Below are positions 55,097 to 64,000 of a stretch of DNA of 64,000 bases, piece after piece (the stretch's first letter is position 1; every line of letters starts with the position of its first letter). The translations under genes and the position numbers were made by a program. The stretch comes from Prosthecomicrobium sp. N25. Lineage in GTDB: Bacteria; Pseudomonadota; Alphaproteobacteria; Rhizobiales; Ancalomicrobiaceae. The notes under the pieces were generated by a model that saw nothing but the letters and a program-made list of their open reading frames with translations, was not told the DNA's origin and did no database searches. The stretch is from positions 372,001-436,000 of the forward strand of contig NZ_JBBCAT010000004.1 of NCBI RefSeq assembly GCF_037203705.1. The letters run 5' to 3'.

Positions 55097-55124
55097 TGCC
55101 GACTGCCGACTGCCGATTGCCGAG
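55097..55124. repeat. Four copies of a 7-bp direct repeat between nuoC and nuoD
   Basis: Four tandem copies of tgccga(c/t/g) lie in the 67-bp gap between nuoC and nuoD: tgccgac twice, then tgccgat and tgccgag. The array ends 10 bp before the nuoD ATG. Copy number could vary between strains. Confidence 0.8.
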
Positions 55125-55134
55125 GACCGCCTAA

Positions 55135-56325
55135 ATGGCTGAAGCCCAGCTGCGCAACTTCAACATCAATTTCGGGCCGCAACACCCGGCGGCGCATGGC
55201 GTTCTGCGTCTCGTGCTCGAGCTCGACGGCGAGGTCGTGACGCGGGTCGATCCGCATATCGGGCTGCTCCACCGGGGCACCGAGAAGCTGATCGAGGCGA
55301 AGACCTACATGCAGGCGGTGCCGTACTTCGACCGGCTCGACTACTGCGCCCCGATGAACCAGGAGCACGCCTTCTGCCTGGCGGTGGAGAAGCTGCTCGG
55401 CATCGAGGTGCCGAGGCGCGGCCAGCTCATCCGCGTGCTCTACAGCGAGATCGGCCGCCTGCTCTCCCACCTCCTCAACGTGACGACCCAGGCCATGGAC
55501 GTCGGCGCGCTGACCCCGCCGCTGTGGGGCTTCGAGGAGCGCGAGAAGCTGATGGTCTTCTACGAGCGCGCCTCGGGAAGCCGCATGCACGCGGCCTATT
55601 TCCGGCCCGGCGGCGTGCACCAGGACCTGCCCGACCGGCTGGTCGCCGACATCGGCGACTGGTGCGACCCGTTCCTGAAGGTGGTCGACGACCTCGACGC
55701 GCTCCTGACCGAGAACCGCATCTTCCGCCAGCGCAATGCCGACATCGGCGTGGTCAGCCTGGAGGAGGCCTGGAACTGGGGCTTCTCGGGCGTGATGGTG
55801 CGCGGCTCGGGGGCGCGCTGGGACCTCAGGAAGTCGCAGCCCTACGAGTGCTATTCCGAACTCGACTTCGACATCCCGATCGGCAAGAACGGCGACTGCT
55901 TCGACCGCTATCTCATCCGCATGGAGGAGATGCGCCAGTCGACGCGGATCATGAAGCAGTGCGTGCACCGCCTGCTCGGGTCCGACAAGGTCGGGCCGGT
56001 CTCGTCCACGACCAACAAGATCGTGCCGCCGAAGCGGGGCGAGATGAAGCGGTCGATGGAGGCTCTGATCCACCACTTCAAGCTCTACACCGAAGGCTTC
56101 CACGTCCCCGAGGGCGAGGTCTACGCCGCCGTGGAGGCGCCGAAGGGAGAGTTCGGCGTCTACCTGGTCTCCGACGGCACCAACAAGCCGTATCGCTGCA
56201 AGATCCGCGCTCCCGGCTTCGCGCACCTGCAGGCGATGGACTTCATGAACCGCGGCCACATGCTGGCGGACGTCTCGGCGATCCTCGGTTCGCTCGACAT
56301 CGTGTTCGGGGAGGTGGACCGGTGA
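55135..56325 (+). CDS. nuoD: NADH-quinone oxidoreductase subunit D
   Basis: 396-residue 49-kDa-type subunit that forms the quinone pocket with NuoB. Motifs are [47 protein letters not shown] and the C-terminal [22 protein letters not shown]. The stop overlaps the GTG of the next small gene (GTGA). Confidence 0.98.
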   Translation: MAEAQLRNFNINFGPQHPAAHGVLRLVLELDGEVVTRVDPHIGLLHRGTEKLIEAKTYMQAVPYFDRLDYCAPMNQEHAFCLAVEKLLGIEVPRRGQLIRVLYSEIGRLLSHLLNVTTQAMDVGALTPPLWGFEEREKLMVFYERASGSRMHAAYFRPGGVHQDLPDRLVADIGDWCDPFLKVVDDLDALLTENRIFRQRNADIGVVSLEEAWNWGFSGVMVRGSGARWDLRKSQPYECYSELDFDIPIGKNGDCFDRYLIRMEEMRQSTRIMKQCVHRLLGSDKVGPVSSTTNKIVPPKRGEMKRSMEALIHHFKLYTEGFHVPEGEVYAAVEAPKGEFGVYLVSDGTNKPYRCKIRAPGFAHLQAMDFMNRGHMLADVSAILGSLDIVFGEVDR

Positions 56326-56603
56326 TCGCTCGACTTCTCGCAGCCGCCCTGGCGGCCTCGCTGCCCGCGACCGGCGCCCTCGCGCAGGCGCTCGACCAGC
56401 AGCCGACGAAGGCGCTCGCCGAGCTCCTCAACGACGGCTTCGCGGTTCTCTCGACGACCGGGAACGGGCGGCCGGGCGAGCTCCTGCTGACGCTGCGGCG
56501 CGAGGCGAAGCACTATGTCTGCGTCCTCTCCGAGGTGCGCGGCAACACCTATTCTGAGGCGAAGGCCAAGCCCCTCGCCAATCCCTGCATTCCGCTCAAC
56601 TGA
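56322..56603 (+). CDS. Small exported protein of unknown function inside the nuo operon
   Basis: A 93-residue protein translated from a GTG that overlaps the nuoD stop. It starts with a signal peptide ([22 protein letters not shown]) with a likely cleavage after LAQ (residue 22), so the product is periplasmic, unlike the cytoplasmic peripheral arm of complex I. The mature part has one Cys in HYVCVLSEV and one in NPCIPLN that might pair. It lies between nuoD and nuoE with 11 bp to nuoE, so it is co-transcribed. Extra ORFs are known in alphaproteobacterial nuo/nqo operons; whether it is an assembly factor is unknown. Confidence 0.75.
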   Translation: MIARLLAAALAASLPATGALAQALDQQPTKALAELLNDGFAVLSTTGNGRPGELLLTLRREAKHYVCVLSEVRGNTYSEAKAKPLANPCIPLN

Positions 56604-56614
56604 AGGCCATACCG

Positions 56615-57697
56615 ATGGCAGTGCGCAGACTGGCCCCCGCGGACGTCCAACCGGCGAGCTTCGCCTTCACGGCGGAGAACCTCGCCTGGGCCGACGCCAC
56701 GATCGCCAAGTATCCGCCGGGCAAGCAGGCCTCCGCGATCATCCCGCTGCTCTGGCGGGCGCAGGAGCAGCATGACGGCTGGGTCCCGGAGGCGGCGCTG
56801 CGCTACCTCGCCGACATGCTCGGCATGCAGTACATCCGCGTGCTCGAGGTCGCGACCTTCTACACGATGTTCCAGCTCGCGCCGGTGGGCAAGACGGCGC
56901 ATGTCCAGGTCTGCGGCACCACGCCCTGCATGCTGCGCGGCTCGGACGACATCATCAAGGTCTGCAAGAGCCGGATCGCTCCGCACCAGCACGAACTCTC
57001 CGCGGACGGCGCCTTCTCGTGGGAGGAGGTCGAGTGCCTCGGGGCCTGCGTGAACGCGCCGATGGTGCAGATCTGGTCGGACTGCTACGAGGACCTGACG
57101 CCGGAGAGCTTCGAGGCGGTGCTCGACGCATTCGCGCGCGGCGAGAAGCCAGTGCCGGGTCCTCAGAACGGGCGGCACCAGTCCGTGCCCGAGGGCGGGC
57201 TGACGACGCTGACCGACCCAGGCCTCTACGACGGTTCCTACCGGGTCAACATCGTCACGGAGACCAAGCCCGCCGAGGCCGTCGTGGCGGAGGCTCCCGC
57301 GCCTGCCGCGCCGGCTCCCGCTCCGGCCGCGAAGGCCGAGGAAAAGCCCGCCGCGCCGGCTCCGGCCCCCGAGAAGCCCGCCGCCGCACCGGCCGAGACG
57401 GTCGCGGACGAGTTCAAGCCCGAGATGCTGACCGGCCCGCGCGCGGGTGCGGAGGCGGACGACCTGAAGCTCATCTGGGGCGTCGGGCCCAAGCTCGAGG
57501 CGATGCTGCATTCCATGGGCGTCTGGCACTTCGACCAGATCGCCGCGTGGACCGACATGAACCTGAAGTGGGTCGACCAGAACCTCGGCGCGTTCCGGGG
57601 CCGCGCGGTGCGCGACAAGTGGATCGACCAGGCCAAGAAGCTCGCGAGCGGCTGGCGTCCGTCCGACAAGGACGGCGACCGGCCGCCGGCGGAGTAA
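56615..57697 (+). CDS. nuoE: NADH-quinone oxidoreductase subunit E, C-terminally extended
   Basis: 24-kDa-type subunit with the [2Fe-2S] N1a cluster: Cys pair in [11 protein letters not shown] and pair in [11 protein letters not shown]. The core ends near residue 200. A Pro/Ala/Glu-rich linker follows (about 222-265), then a folded C-terminal domain (about 275-345) with [28 protein letters not shown], a helix-hairpin-helix-like element. At 360 residues it is twice the E. coli length; such extension is common in Rhizobiales. Its role is unknown. Confidence 0.95.
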   Translation: MAVRRLAPADVQPASFAFTAENLAWADATIAKYPPGKQASAIIPLLWRAQEQHDGWVPEAALRYLADMLGMQYIRVLEVATFYTMFQLAPVGKTAHVQVCGTTPCMLRGSDDIIKVCKSRIAPHQHELSADGAFSWEEVECLGACVNAPMVQIWSDCYEDLTPESFEAVLDAFARGEKPVPGPQNGRHQSVPEGGLTTLTDPGLYDGSYRVNIVTETKPAEAVVAEAPAPAAPAPAPAAKAEEKPAAPAPAPEKPAAAPAETVADEFKPEMLTGPRAGAEADDLKLIWGVGPKLEAMLHSMGVWHFDQIAAWTDMNLKWVDQNLGAFRGRAVRDKWIDQAKKLASGWRPSDKDGDRPPAE

Positions 57698-57752
57698 GCC
57701 GCTCCATGACCGCGCATGCCACCAGACCCCAGTCGGTAAGGATCTGATCGAG

Positions 57753-59048
57753 ATGCTCCAGGACAAGGACCGCATCTTCACGAACATCTACGGTCTTCAG
57801 GACAAGAGCCTGAAGGGCGCGATGTCGCGCGGGCTCTGGGACGGCACCAAGGCCATCCTGGACATGGGCCGCGACTGGATCGTCGACCAGATGAAGGCCT
57901 CGGGCCTGCGCGGGCGCGGCGGCGCCGGCTTCCCGACGGGCCTGAAGTGGTCCTTCATGCCGAAGAAGTCGGACGGGCGGCCGCACTATCTCGTGGTCAA
58001 CGCCGACGAATCCGAGCCCGGCACCTGCAAGGACCGCGAGATTCTCCGGAACGACCCGCACCATCTGGTCGAGGGCTGCCTGATCGCCTCCTTCGCGATG
58101 GGCGCCAACGCGGCCTACATCTACGTGCGGGGCGAGTTCATCCGGGAGCGCGAGGCGCTGCAGCGGGCGATCGACGAGGCCTACGAGGCCCGGCTGATCG
58201 GCAAGGACAACATCCACGGCTGGCCGTTCGATCTCTACGTCCACCACGGGGCCGGCGCCTACATCTGCGGCGAGGAGACGGCGCTGCTGGAGAGCCTCGA
58301 GGGCAAAAAGGGCCAACCGCGCCTGAAGCCCCCGTTCCCGGCGAATGTCGGCCTCTACGGCTGCCCGACGACGGTCAACAACGTCGAATCCATCGCGGTC
58401 GCGCCGACCATCCTCCGGCGCGGCGGGGCCTGGTTCGCGGCACTCGGCAAGCCGAACAACACCGGCACGAAGCTCTTCTGCGTCTCCGGCCATGTGAACA
58501 AGCCGGCGACTTTCGAGGAGGAGATGGGCGTCTCCTTCCGGGAGATGATCGAGAAGCATTGCGGCGGCATCCGCGGCGGCTGGGACAACCTGCTCGCCGT
58601 GATCCCCGGCGGCTCCTCGGTTCCGCTGGTGCCCGCGGCGCAGATCGCCGACGCCGCCATGGACTTCGACACCTTGCGCAACCTCGGGTCCGGCCTCGGC
58701 ACGGCCGCCGTGATCGTGATGGACAAGTCGACCGACATCGTCCGGGCCATCGCGCGGCTCTCCTACTTCTACAAGCACGAGAGTTGCGGCCAGTGCACGC
58801 CGTGCCGTGAAGGCACCGGCTGGATGTGGCGCGTGATGGAGCGGATGGTCCGCGGTGAGGCCACCAAGCGCGAGATCGACACCCTCTTCCAGGTGACGAA
58901 GCAGATCGAGGGCCACACCATCTGCGCCCTCGGCGACGCCGCCGCGTGGCCGATCCAGGGCCTCATCCGGCACTTCCGGCACGAGATCGAAGCCCGCATC
59001 GACGCTCGCGCGGCCCAGTCCGCGCGGCCCCTCGTGGCGGCGGAGTGA
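57753..59048 (+). CDS. nuoF: NADH-quinone oxidoreductase subunit F
   Basis: 51-kDa-type subunit, NADH and FMN site and [4Fe-4S] N3. NADH loop [16 protein letters not shown] region [22 protein letters not shown], cluster ligands [11 protein letters not shown] and the later Cys in TICALGDAA. 431 residues. 54 bp after nuoE. Confidence 0.98.
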   Translation: MLQDKDRIFTNIYGLQDKSLKGAMSRGLWDGTKAILDMGRDWIVDQMKASGLRGRGGAGFPTGLKWSFMPKKSDGRPHYLVVNADESEPGTCKDREILRNDPHHLVEGCLIASFAMGANAAYIYVRGEFIREREALQRAIDEAYEARLIGKDNIHGWPFDLYVHHGAGAYICGEETALLESLEGKKGQPRLKPPFPANVGLYGCPTTVNNVESIAVAPTILRRGGAWFAALGKPNNTGTKLFCVSGHVNKPATFEEEMGVSFREMIEKHCGGIRGGWDNLLAVIPGGSSVPLVPAAQIADAAMDFDTLRNLGSGLGTAAVIVMDKSTDIVRAIARLSYFYKHESCGQCTPCREGTGWMWRVMERMVRGEATKREIDTLFQVTKQIEGHTICALGDAAAWPIQGLIRHFRHEIEARIDARAAQSARPLVAAE

Positions 59049-59056
59049 GTGGACCC

Positions 59057-61156
59057 ATGGCCAAGATCAAGATCGACGGCATCGAACTGGACGTCGCCCC
59101 GGAGGCCACGCTCCTGCAGGCCTGCGAGGCGGCCGGCGCCGAGGTGCCGCGCTTCTGCTTCCACGAGCGTCTGTCGATCGCCGGCAATTGCCGCATGTGC
59201 CTCGTCGAGGTGAAGGGCGGGCCGCCGAAGCCGCAGGCGTCCTGCGCCATGTCGGTGCGCGATCTGAGGCCCGGCCCGAACGGCGAGCCGCCGGAGGTCT
59301 TCACCAGGACCCCGATGGTGAAGAAGGCGCGCGAAGGCGTGATGGAATTCCTGCTGATCAACCATCCGCTCGACTGCCCGATCTGCGACCAGGGCGGCGA
59401 GTGCGACCTGCAGGACCAGGCGATGGCGTACGGGGTGGACACCTCGCGCTACTGGGAGAACAAGCGCGCCGTCGAGGACAAGTATATCGGGCCGCTCGTC
59501 AAGACGAGCATGAACCGCTGCATCCAGTGCACGCGCTGCGTCCGCTTCACCAACGAGGTGGCGGGCGTCGGCGACCTCGGCCTGATCTCGCGCGGCGAGG
59601 ACGTGGAGATCACCACGTACCTGGAAAGCGCGATGAAATCGGAGCTGCAGGGCAACGTGGTCGACCTCTGCCCGGTCGGCGCGCTGACGTCGCGGCCCTA
59701 CGAGTTTGTGGCGCGGCCGTGGGAGCTCGGCAAGACCGAATCGGTCGACGTGATGGACGCGCTCGGCTCCAACATCCGGGTCGACACGCGCGGCCGCGAG
59801 GTGATGCGCATCCTGCCGCGGCTGAACGAGGCCGTGAACGAGGAGTGGATCTCCGACAAGACCCGCCACATCGTCGACGGGCTCAAGACCCAGCGGCTCG
59901 ACCGGCCGTACATCCGCGGCGCCGGCGGACGGTTGCGCGCGGCCTCCTGGGGCGAGGCGTTCCAGGCGATCGCCTCGAAGGTGACGGCGACGCTGCCGGG
60001 CCGCATGGCGGCGATCGCTGGCGACCTCGCGTCGGTCGAGGAGCTCTTCGCGCTCAAGGCCCTGATGACCTCGCTCGGCGTCGCCAGCATCGACGCCCGG
60101 CAGGACGGCACGGTCCTGCACCCGTCGATGGGGCGCGGCGGCTACCTGTTCAACGCGACCGTCGAGGGGATCGAGGCGGCGGACGCGCTCCTGATCGTGG
60201 GCTCCAATCCGCGCAAGGAGGCGCCGGTCCTCAACGCCCGCATCCGCAAGCGCTGGCGGCAGGGCGGCTTCCGGGTCGCGGCGATCGGCGAGCCGGTCGA
60301 CCTCACCTTCGAACACGAGCATCTGGGTGCGGGGCCGGAGACGCTGGACGCGCTGATCGCGGGCCGGATCGGGTTCCTGGACGTGCTGAAGGGCGCGAAG
60401 CGTCCGCTCATCCTGGTGGGCCAGGGGGCCTTGGCGCGTCCGGACGGCTTCGCGGTCCTGTCGGCGGCGGCGCGGCTGGCGCGGGACGTCGGCGCGGCGA
60501 CGGACGAGTGGAACGGCTTCTCGGTGCTGCACACGGCGGCCTCGCGGGTCGGGGCGCTCGACATCGGCTTCGTGCCGGGCGAGGGCGGGCTCGACGCGGC
60601 CGGCATCATCGCGGCGGGCGAGGGCGGCAAGCTCGACGTGCTGTTCCTGCTCGGTGCCGACGAGGTGCCGCTGCAGGGGCTCGGCGCCACCTTCACGGTC
60701 TATATCGGCACGCACGGCGACGCCGGCGCGCACCGGGCGGACGTGATCCTGCCGGGCGCGGCCTACACCGAGAAGAACGGCACCTACGTGAACACCGAGG
60801 GGCGGGTGCAGCAGGCCAACCGGGCCGGCTTCCCGCCGGGCGAGGCGCGGGAGGACTGGGCGATCCTCCGGGCGCTCTCCGACGTGCTCGGCAAGCGGCT
60901 CCCCTTCGACAGCCTCGCACAGCTGCGCGCCCGCATGGTCGCGGCGCATCCGCATCTCGGCGAAGTGGACGAAATCGTGCCGGCGGATCCCGCCGACGTG
61001 CTGGCGCTCGCCGAGCTCGGTGGCACCATGGGGCGCGCGGCGTTCCGCAGCCCGGTCGTGGACTTCTACCTCACGAACCCGATCGCGCGCGCCTCGGCCG
61101 TCATGGCCGAGTGCTCGGCGCTCGCGCGGGCCATCACGCGCCAGGCGGCGGAATAA
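59057..61156 (+). CDS. nuoG: NADH-quinone oxidoreductase subunit G
   Basis: 75-kDa-type subunit (699 residues). Ligands of N1b [2Fe-2S]: [21 protein letters not shown]5: H and Cys in [19 protein letters not shown]4: [12 protein letters not shown] and the DLCPVGAL Cys. The molybdopterin-type C-terminal fold follows. ATG at 59057 follows nuoF by 8 bp; an in-frame GTG at 59045 overlaps the nuoF stop. Confidence 0.98.
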   Translation: MAKIKIDGIELDVAPEATLLQACEAAGAEVPRFCFHERLSIAGNCRMCLVEVKGGPPKPQASCAMSVRDLRPGPNGEPPEVFTRTPMVKKAREGVMEFLLINHPLDCPICDQGGECDLQDQAMAYGVDTSRYWENKRAVEDKYIGPLVKTSMNRCIQCTRCVRFTNEVAGVGDLGLISRGEDVEITTYLESAMKSELQGNVVDLCPVGALTSRPYEFVARPWELGKTESVDVMDALGSNIRVDTRGREVMRILPRLNEAVNEEWISDKTRHIVDGLKTQRLDRPYIRGAGGRLRAASWGEAFQAIASKVTATLPGRMAAIAGDLASVEELFALKALMTSLGVASIDARQDGTVLHPSMGRGGYLFNATVEGIEAADALLIVGSNPRKEAPVLNARIRKRWRQGGFRVAAIGEPVDLTFEHEHLGAGPETLDALIAGRIGFLDVLKGAKRPLILVGQGALARPDGFAVLSAAARLARDVGAATDEWNGFSVLHTAASRVGALDIGFVPGEGGLDAAGIIAAGEGGKLDVLFLLGADEVPLQGLGATFTVYIGTHGDAGAHRADVILPGAAYTEKNGTYVNTEGRVQQANRAGFPPGEAREDWAILRALSDVLGKRLPFDSLAQLRARMVAAHPHLGEVDEIVPADPADVLALAELGGTMGRAAFRSPVVDFYLTNPIARASAVMAECSALARAITRQAAE

Positions 61157-61168
61157 AGGACGGGGACG

Positions 61169-62221
61169 ATGGCCGACTTCTGGGGCAACTACCTCTGGCC
61201 GCTGATCGTCATGGTGGCGCAGTCCGTGCTGCTGATGGTGATCCTGCTCGTGGTGATCGCCTACGTGCTCTATGCGGACCGCAAGATCTGGGCGGCGGTG
61301 CAGCTCCGGCGCGGGCCGAACGTGGTCGGGCCCTGGGGGCTCTTCCAGTCCTTCGCGGACCTGCTCAAGTTCGTGCTGAAGGAGCCGGTGATCCCGGCGG
61401 GCGCCTCGAAGGGGCTCTTCCTGCTGGCGCCGCTCGTGACGGTGATCTTGTCGCTCGCGGCCTGGGCGGTGGTGCCGGTGGCGCCGGGCTGGGTGATCGC
61501 CGACATCAACGTCGGCATCCTCTACATCTTCGCGATCTCGTCGCTCGGCGTCTACGGCATCATCATGGGCGGCTGGGCGTCGAACTCGAAGTATCCGTTC
61601 CTGGCGGCGCTGCGCTCGGCGGCCCAGATGGTGTCCTACGAGGTCTCGATCGGCTTCGTCATCATCACGGTGCTGCTCTGCGCCGGCACGCTGAACCTCT
61701 CGGGCATCGTGCTCGCCCAGCAGACGCGCGGCATCGCCTCGCTGATCGGCCTGCCGTGGCTGACCTTCCTGAACTGGTACTTCATCCCGCTCTTCCCGAT
61801 GTTCGTTATCTTCTTCATCTCGGCGCTGGCCGAGACGAACCGGCCGCCCTTCGACCTGGTCGAGGCGGAGTCGGAGCTGGTGGCGGGCTTCATGGTCGAG
61901 TACGGCTCGACGCCCTACATGATGTTCATGCTCGGGGAATACGTGGCGATCGCGACCATGTGCGCGCTGACCACGATCCTGTTCCTCGGCGGCTGGAGCG
62001 CACCGATCGGCCTGCCGCCTTTCACGTGGATCCCGGGCGTGTTCTGGTTCCTGCTCAAGGCGCTCCTGGTCTTCTTCATGTTCGCCATGGTGAAGGCCTT
62101 CGTGCCGCGCTACCGCTACGACCAGCTGATGCGGCTGGGCTGGAAGGTGTTCCTGCCCATCTCGCTCGCCTCGGTGGTGGTGGTCGCCGGCTTCCTGCAG
62201 CTGACGGGGACGGCGCCGTGA
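61169..62221 (+). CDS. nuoH: NADH-quinone oxidoreductase subunit H
   Basis: Membrane subunit of 350 residues, eight helices, forming part of the quinone chamber. Conserved [50 protein letters not shown] and the C-terminal [16 protein letters not shown] are present. Confidence 0.98.
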   Translation: MADFWGNYLWPLIVMVAQSVLLMVILLVVIAYVLYADRKIWAAVQLRRGPNVVGPWGLFQSFADLLKFVLKEPVIPAGASKGLFLLAPLVTVILSLAAWAVVPVAPGWVIADINVGILYIFAISSLGVYGIIMGGWASNSKYPFLAALRSAAQMVSYEVSIGFVIITVLLCAGTLNLSGIVLAQQTRGIASLIGLPWLTFLNWYFIPLFPMFVIFFISALAETNRPPFDLVEAESELVAGFMVEYGSTPYMMFMLGEYVAIATMCALTTILFLGGWSAPIGLPPFTWIPGVFWFLLKALLVFFMFAMVKAFVPRYRYDQLMRLGWKVFLPISLASVVVVAGFLQLTGTAP

Positions 62222-62231
62222 GGGCTCGGTG

Positions 62232-62468
62232 ATGGATCTGTCGCTGCCCGGCGCGATCGGGGCTGGTGTGGGGCTCGCGGTCGGACTGATCGACTATGGG
62301 CTGATCGCCATGCTGATCCGGCGGGCGGCGGAGAAGGCGAACGGCGGGGCGGTGGTCGAACGATCGCAGGCCGCGCGGCTCGACCTGATCATGAAGGTGG
62401 TGTTCGTGGTCAACTGCCTCGTCTTTGCGGGGCTCGGCTACTGGTTCGGGGCGGCCGTCGGCGGGTGA
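62232..62468 (+). CDS. Small two-helix membrane protein inside the nuo operon
   Basis: A 78-residue protein between nuoH and nuoI with two predicted transmembrane helices (about residues 8-30 and 53-75) and a short basic/charged loop between them ([10 protein letters not shown]...RSQAARLD). A GTG directly before the ATG (62229) is an alternative start. It starts 10 bp after nuoH. Function unknown; position suggests a complex I accessory or assembly role. Confidence 0.75.
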   Translation: MDLSLPGAIGAGVGLAVGLIDYGLIAMLIRRAAEKANGGAVVERSQAARLDLIMKVVFVVNCLVFAGLGYWFGAAVGG

Positions 62469-62494
62469 GCCGCGGGGTCCGGAGGGACGGAAGA

Positions 62495-62983
62495 ATGAAG
62501 CTCGATCAGGCTGCGAAAGCCCTGTTCCTGAAGGAGTTCGTGGCGGCCTTCTGGCTGTCCATGCGCTATTTCTTCAAGCCCAAGGCGACGATCAACTATC
62601 CCTTCGAGAAGAACCCGATCTCGCCCCGCTTCCGCGGCGAGCACGCGCTGCGCCGCTATCCGAACGGCGAGGAGCGCTGCATCGCCTGCAAGTTGTGCGA
62701 GGCGATCTGCCCGGCGCAGGCGATCACCATCGAGGCGGGCCCGCGCCGCAACGACGGCACGCGGCGGACGACCCGCTACGACATCGACATGGTGAAATGC
62801 ATCTATTGCGGCTTCTGCCAGGAAGCCTGCCCGGTGGACGCCATCGTGGAGGGGCCGAACTTCGAGTTCGCCACCGAGACGCGCGAGGAGCTCTACTACG
62901 ACAAGGAGAAGCTCCTCGCCAACGGCGCCCGCTGGGAGCGCGAGCTCGCCCGCGCCATCGAGATGGACGCGCCCTACCGCTGA
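62495..62983 (+). CDS. nuoI: NADH-quinone oxidoreductase subunit I
   Basis: 23-kDa-type ferredoxin-like subunit with two [4Fe-4S] clusters N6a/N6b: [12 protein letters not shown] and [12 protein letters not shown]. 162 residues. ATG at 62495 preceded by ggaggg; in-frame ATG at 62465 adds ten residues. Confidence 0.98.
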   Translation: MKLDQAAKALFLKEFVAAFWLSMRYFFKPKATINYPFEKNPISPRFRGEHALRRYPNGEERCIACKLCEAICPAQAITIEAGPRRNDGTRRTTRYDIDMVKCIYCGFCQEACPVDAIVEGPNFEFATETREELYYDKEKLLANGARWERELARAIEMDAPYR

Positions 62984-63060
62984 GTTCGACGGAAGGACGG
63001 GTCGCGCGCGGCCCGCCGAGGACGTAGAGACAAGCCGGCCCGCCGGCACGGGGAACCACG

Positions 63061-63675
63061 ATGGTCCTGAAAGCCCTCTTCTTCTACCTCTTCGCCACCG
63101 TCACGGTGGCGTCGGCCTTCATGGTCATCTCGGCCAGGAACCCGGTCCACTCGGTCCTGTTCCTGATCCTCGCCTTCTTCAACGCGGCCGGGCTCTTCCT
63201 GCTCGTCGGGGCCGAGTTCCTGGCGATGATCCTGGTCGTCGTCTACGTCGGCGCGGTCGCGGTGCTGTTCCTCTTCGTGGTGATGATGCTGGACGTCGAC
63301 TTCGTCGAGCTCCGGCAGGGCTTCCTGCAGTACCTGCCGGTCGGCGGCGTGCTCGGGGGGATCCTGCTCGTCGAGCTGATGATGGTGCTCGGCGGCTGGG
63401 CGATCGACCCGGGCATCCTGGCAAAGCCGGTCACGCCGATCCCGGCGCCGGTGGAGATGTCCAACATCGCGGCGCTCGGGCAGGTCCTCTACACGCGCTA
63501 CGTCTTCTTCTTCCAAGTGTCCGGCCTCGTGCTGCTCGTCGCGATGGTGGGGGCGATCGTGCTGACGCTCCGCCACAAGGTCGGGGTGAAGCGGCAGGAC
63601 ATCGCCCGGCAGGTCTCGCGGCCCGTGTCCGCCTCCATCGAGGTGGTCAAGGTCGAGAGCGGCAAGGGGCTCTGA
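63061..63675 (+). CDS. nuoJ: NADH-quinone oxidoreductase subunit J
   Basis: Membrane subunit of 204 residues with five helices. Typical NPVHSVLFLILAFFNAAGLFLL and AEFLAMILVVVYVGAVAVLFLFVVMML are present; the latter contains the pi-bulge Tyr of TM3. Confidence 0.97.
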   Translation: MVLKALFFYLFATVTVASAFMVISARNPVHSVLFLILAFFNAAGLFLLVGAEFLAMILVVVYVGAVAVLFLFVVMMLDVDFVELRQGFLQYLPVGGVLGGILLVELMMVLGGWAIDPGILAKPVTPIPAPVEMSNIAALGQVLYTRYVFFFQVSGLVLLVAMVGAIVLTLRHKVGVKRQDIARQVSRPVSASIEVVKVESGKGL

Positions 63676-63775
63676 AATCAGCGAAGGGCGGCCGGCGGGG
63701 CAGGGGCTCCCGCGGGGCGCGCGGAAGGAACGTCCGGCGGGCGGCGGTGCCGATCCCGCGTCGAGGGGGTGACCC

Positions 63776-64000
63776 ATGGAAATCGGATTGTCGCACTACC
63801 TTTCGGTGGCCGCGATCCTGTTCACGCTCGGGGTGTTCGGCATCTTCCTGAACCGGAAGAACGTCATCATCATCCTGATGTCGGTCGAGCTCATCCTGCT
63901 CGCCGTGAACCTCAACTTCGTCGCCTTCTCGGCCTTCCTCGGCGACCTCATGGGGCAGGTCTTCGCCCTCCTGGTGCTGACCGTCGCGGCCGCGGAGGCC
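63776..64000 (+). CDS. nuoK: NADH-quinone oxidoreductase subunit K, partial at window end
   Basis: First 75 codons of NuoK, starting [24 protein letters not shown]. The conserved glutamate in the second helix ([15 protein letters not shown]) that takes part in proton transfer is visible. The gene runs out of the window. Start ATG at 63776, preceded by gagggggtgaccc. Confidence 0.97.
   Translation, partial: MEIGLSHYLSVAAILFTLGVFGIFLNRKNVIIILMSVELILLAVNLNFVAFSAFLGDLMGQVFALLVLTVAAAEA

Overview
High-GC chromosomal DNA of an alphaproteobacterium, most likely a member of the Hyphomicrobiales (Rhizobiales). The evidence is the long B12-dependent class II ribonucleotide reductase, an NDUFA12-type complex I accessory protein, a nuo operon with extra small ORFs and a C-terminally extended NuoE, DUF2155 and extensin-like M15 proteins, and GC-rich codon use throughout. 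I cannot name the genus. I saw no rRNA, tRNA, CRISPR array, insertion sequence or prophage.

Layout. 0.3-1.8 kb: a lower-GC, translationally coupled pair, a predicted RNase H-fold protein and a Ser/Thr protein kinase. 1.9-5.8 kb: nrdJ behind a tandem NrdR operator. 6.3-9.0 kb: a stand-alone response regulator, NDUFA12, a lipoprotein coupled to a 65-residue ORF, and a DUF2155 protein. 9.1-12.5 kb: two near-identical amidases and an AtzG/GatC-like small protein, behind possible GntR-type operators. 12.5-17.1 kb (minus strand): a glycine-zipper protein, aat, accC and accB with a structured leader, and a DsbA-like thiol oxidoreductase with a strong terminator. 17.3-22.6 kb: an aminotransferase, a radical SAM protein, and rne. 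23.3-26.0 kb: a thioesterase, an outer-membrane protein, and rplM-rpsI. 26.2-27.9 kb: a lower-GC pair of unknown genes abutting speB. 27.9-34.4 kb: rnd, aspS, a DM13 protein, an acyltransferase and an M15-like protein. 34.9-38.2 kb: two paralogous exported proteins of unknown function. 38.5-46.0 kb: peptidoglycan genes (amidase, PBP1a, M23 peptidase) with a parDE toxin-antitoxin pair and prfB, which carries a programmed +1 frameshift. 46.2-53.0 kb: bcp, a large AsmA-like protein, tyrS and anmK. 53.4-64.0 kb: the nuo operon nuoABCD-orf-EFGH-orf-IJK, cut off inside nuoK by the window end.

Most of the window is housekeeping: DNA precursor supply, fatty acid initiation, RNA turnover, translation, cell wall growth and recycling, and respiration. 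The less explained parts are the kinase/RNase H-fold pair, the unknown pair fused by a stop-start overlap to speB, the double-amidase locus, the paralogous exported pair at 34.9-38.2 kb, the accB leader structure, and two unassigned ORFs embedded in the nuo operon. None of these can be declared a new system from sequence alone; each is listed with a test.
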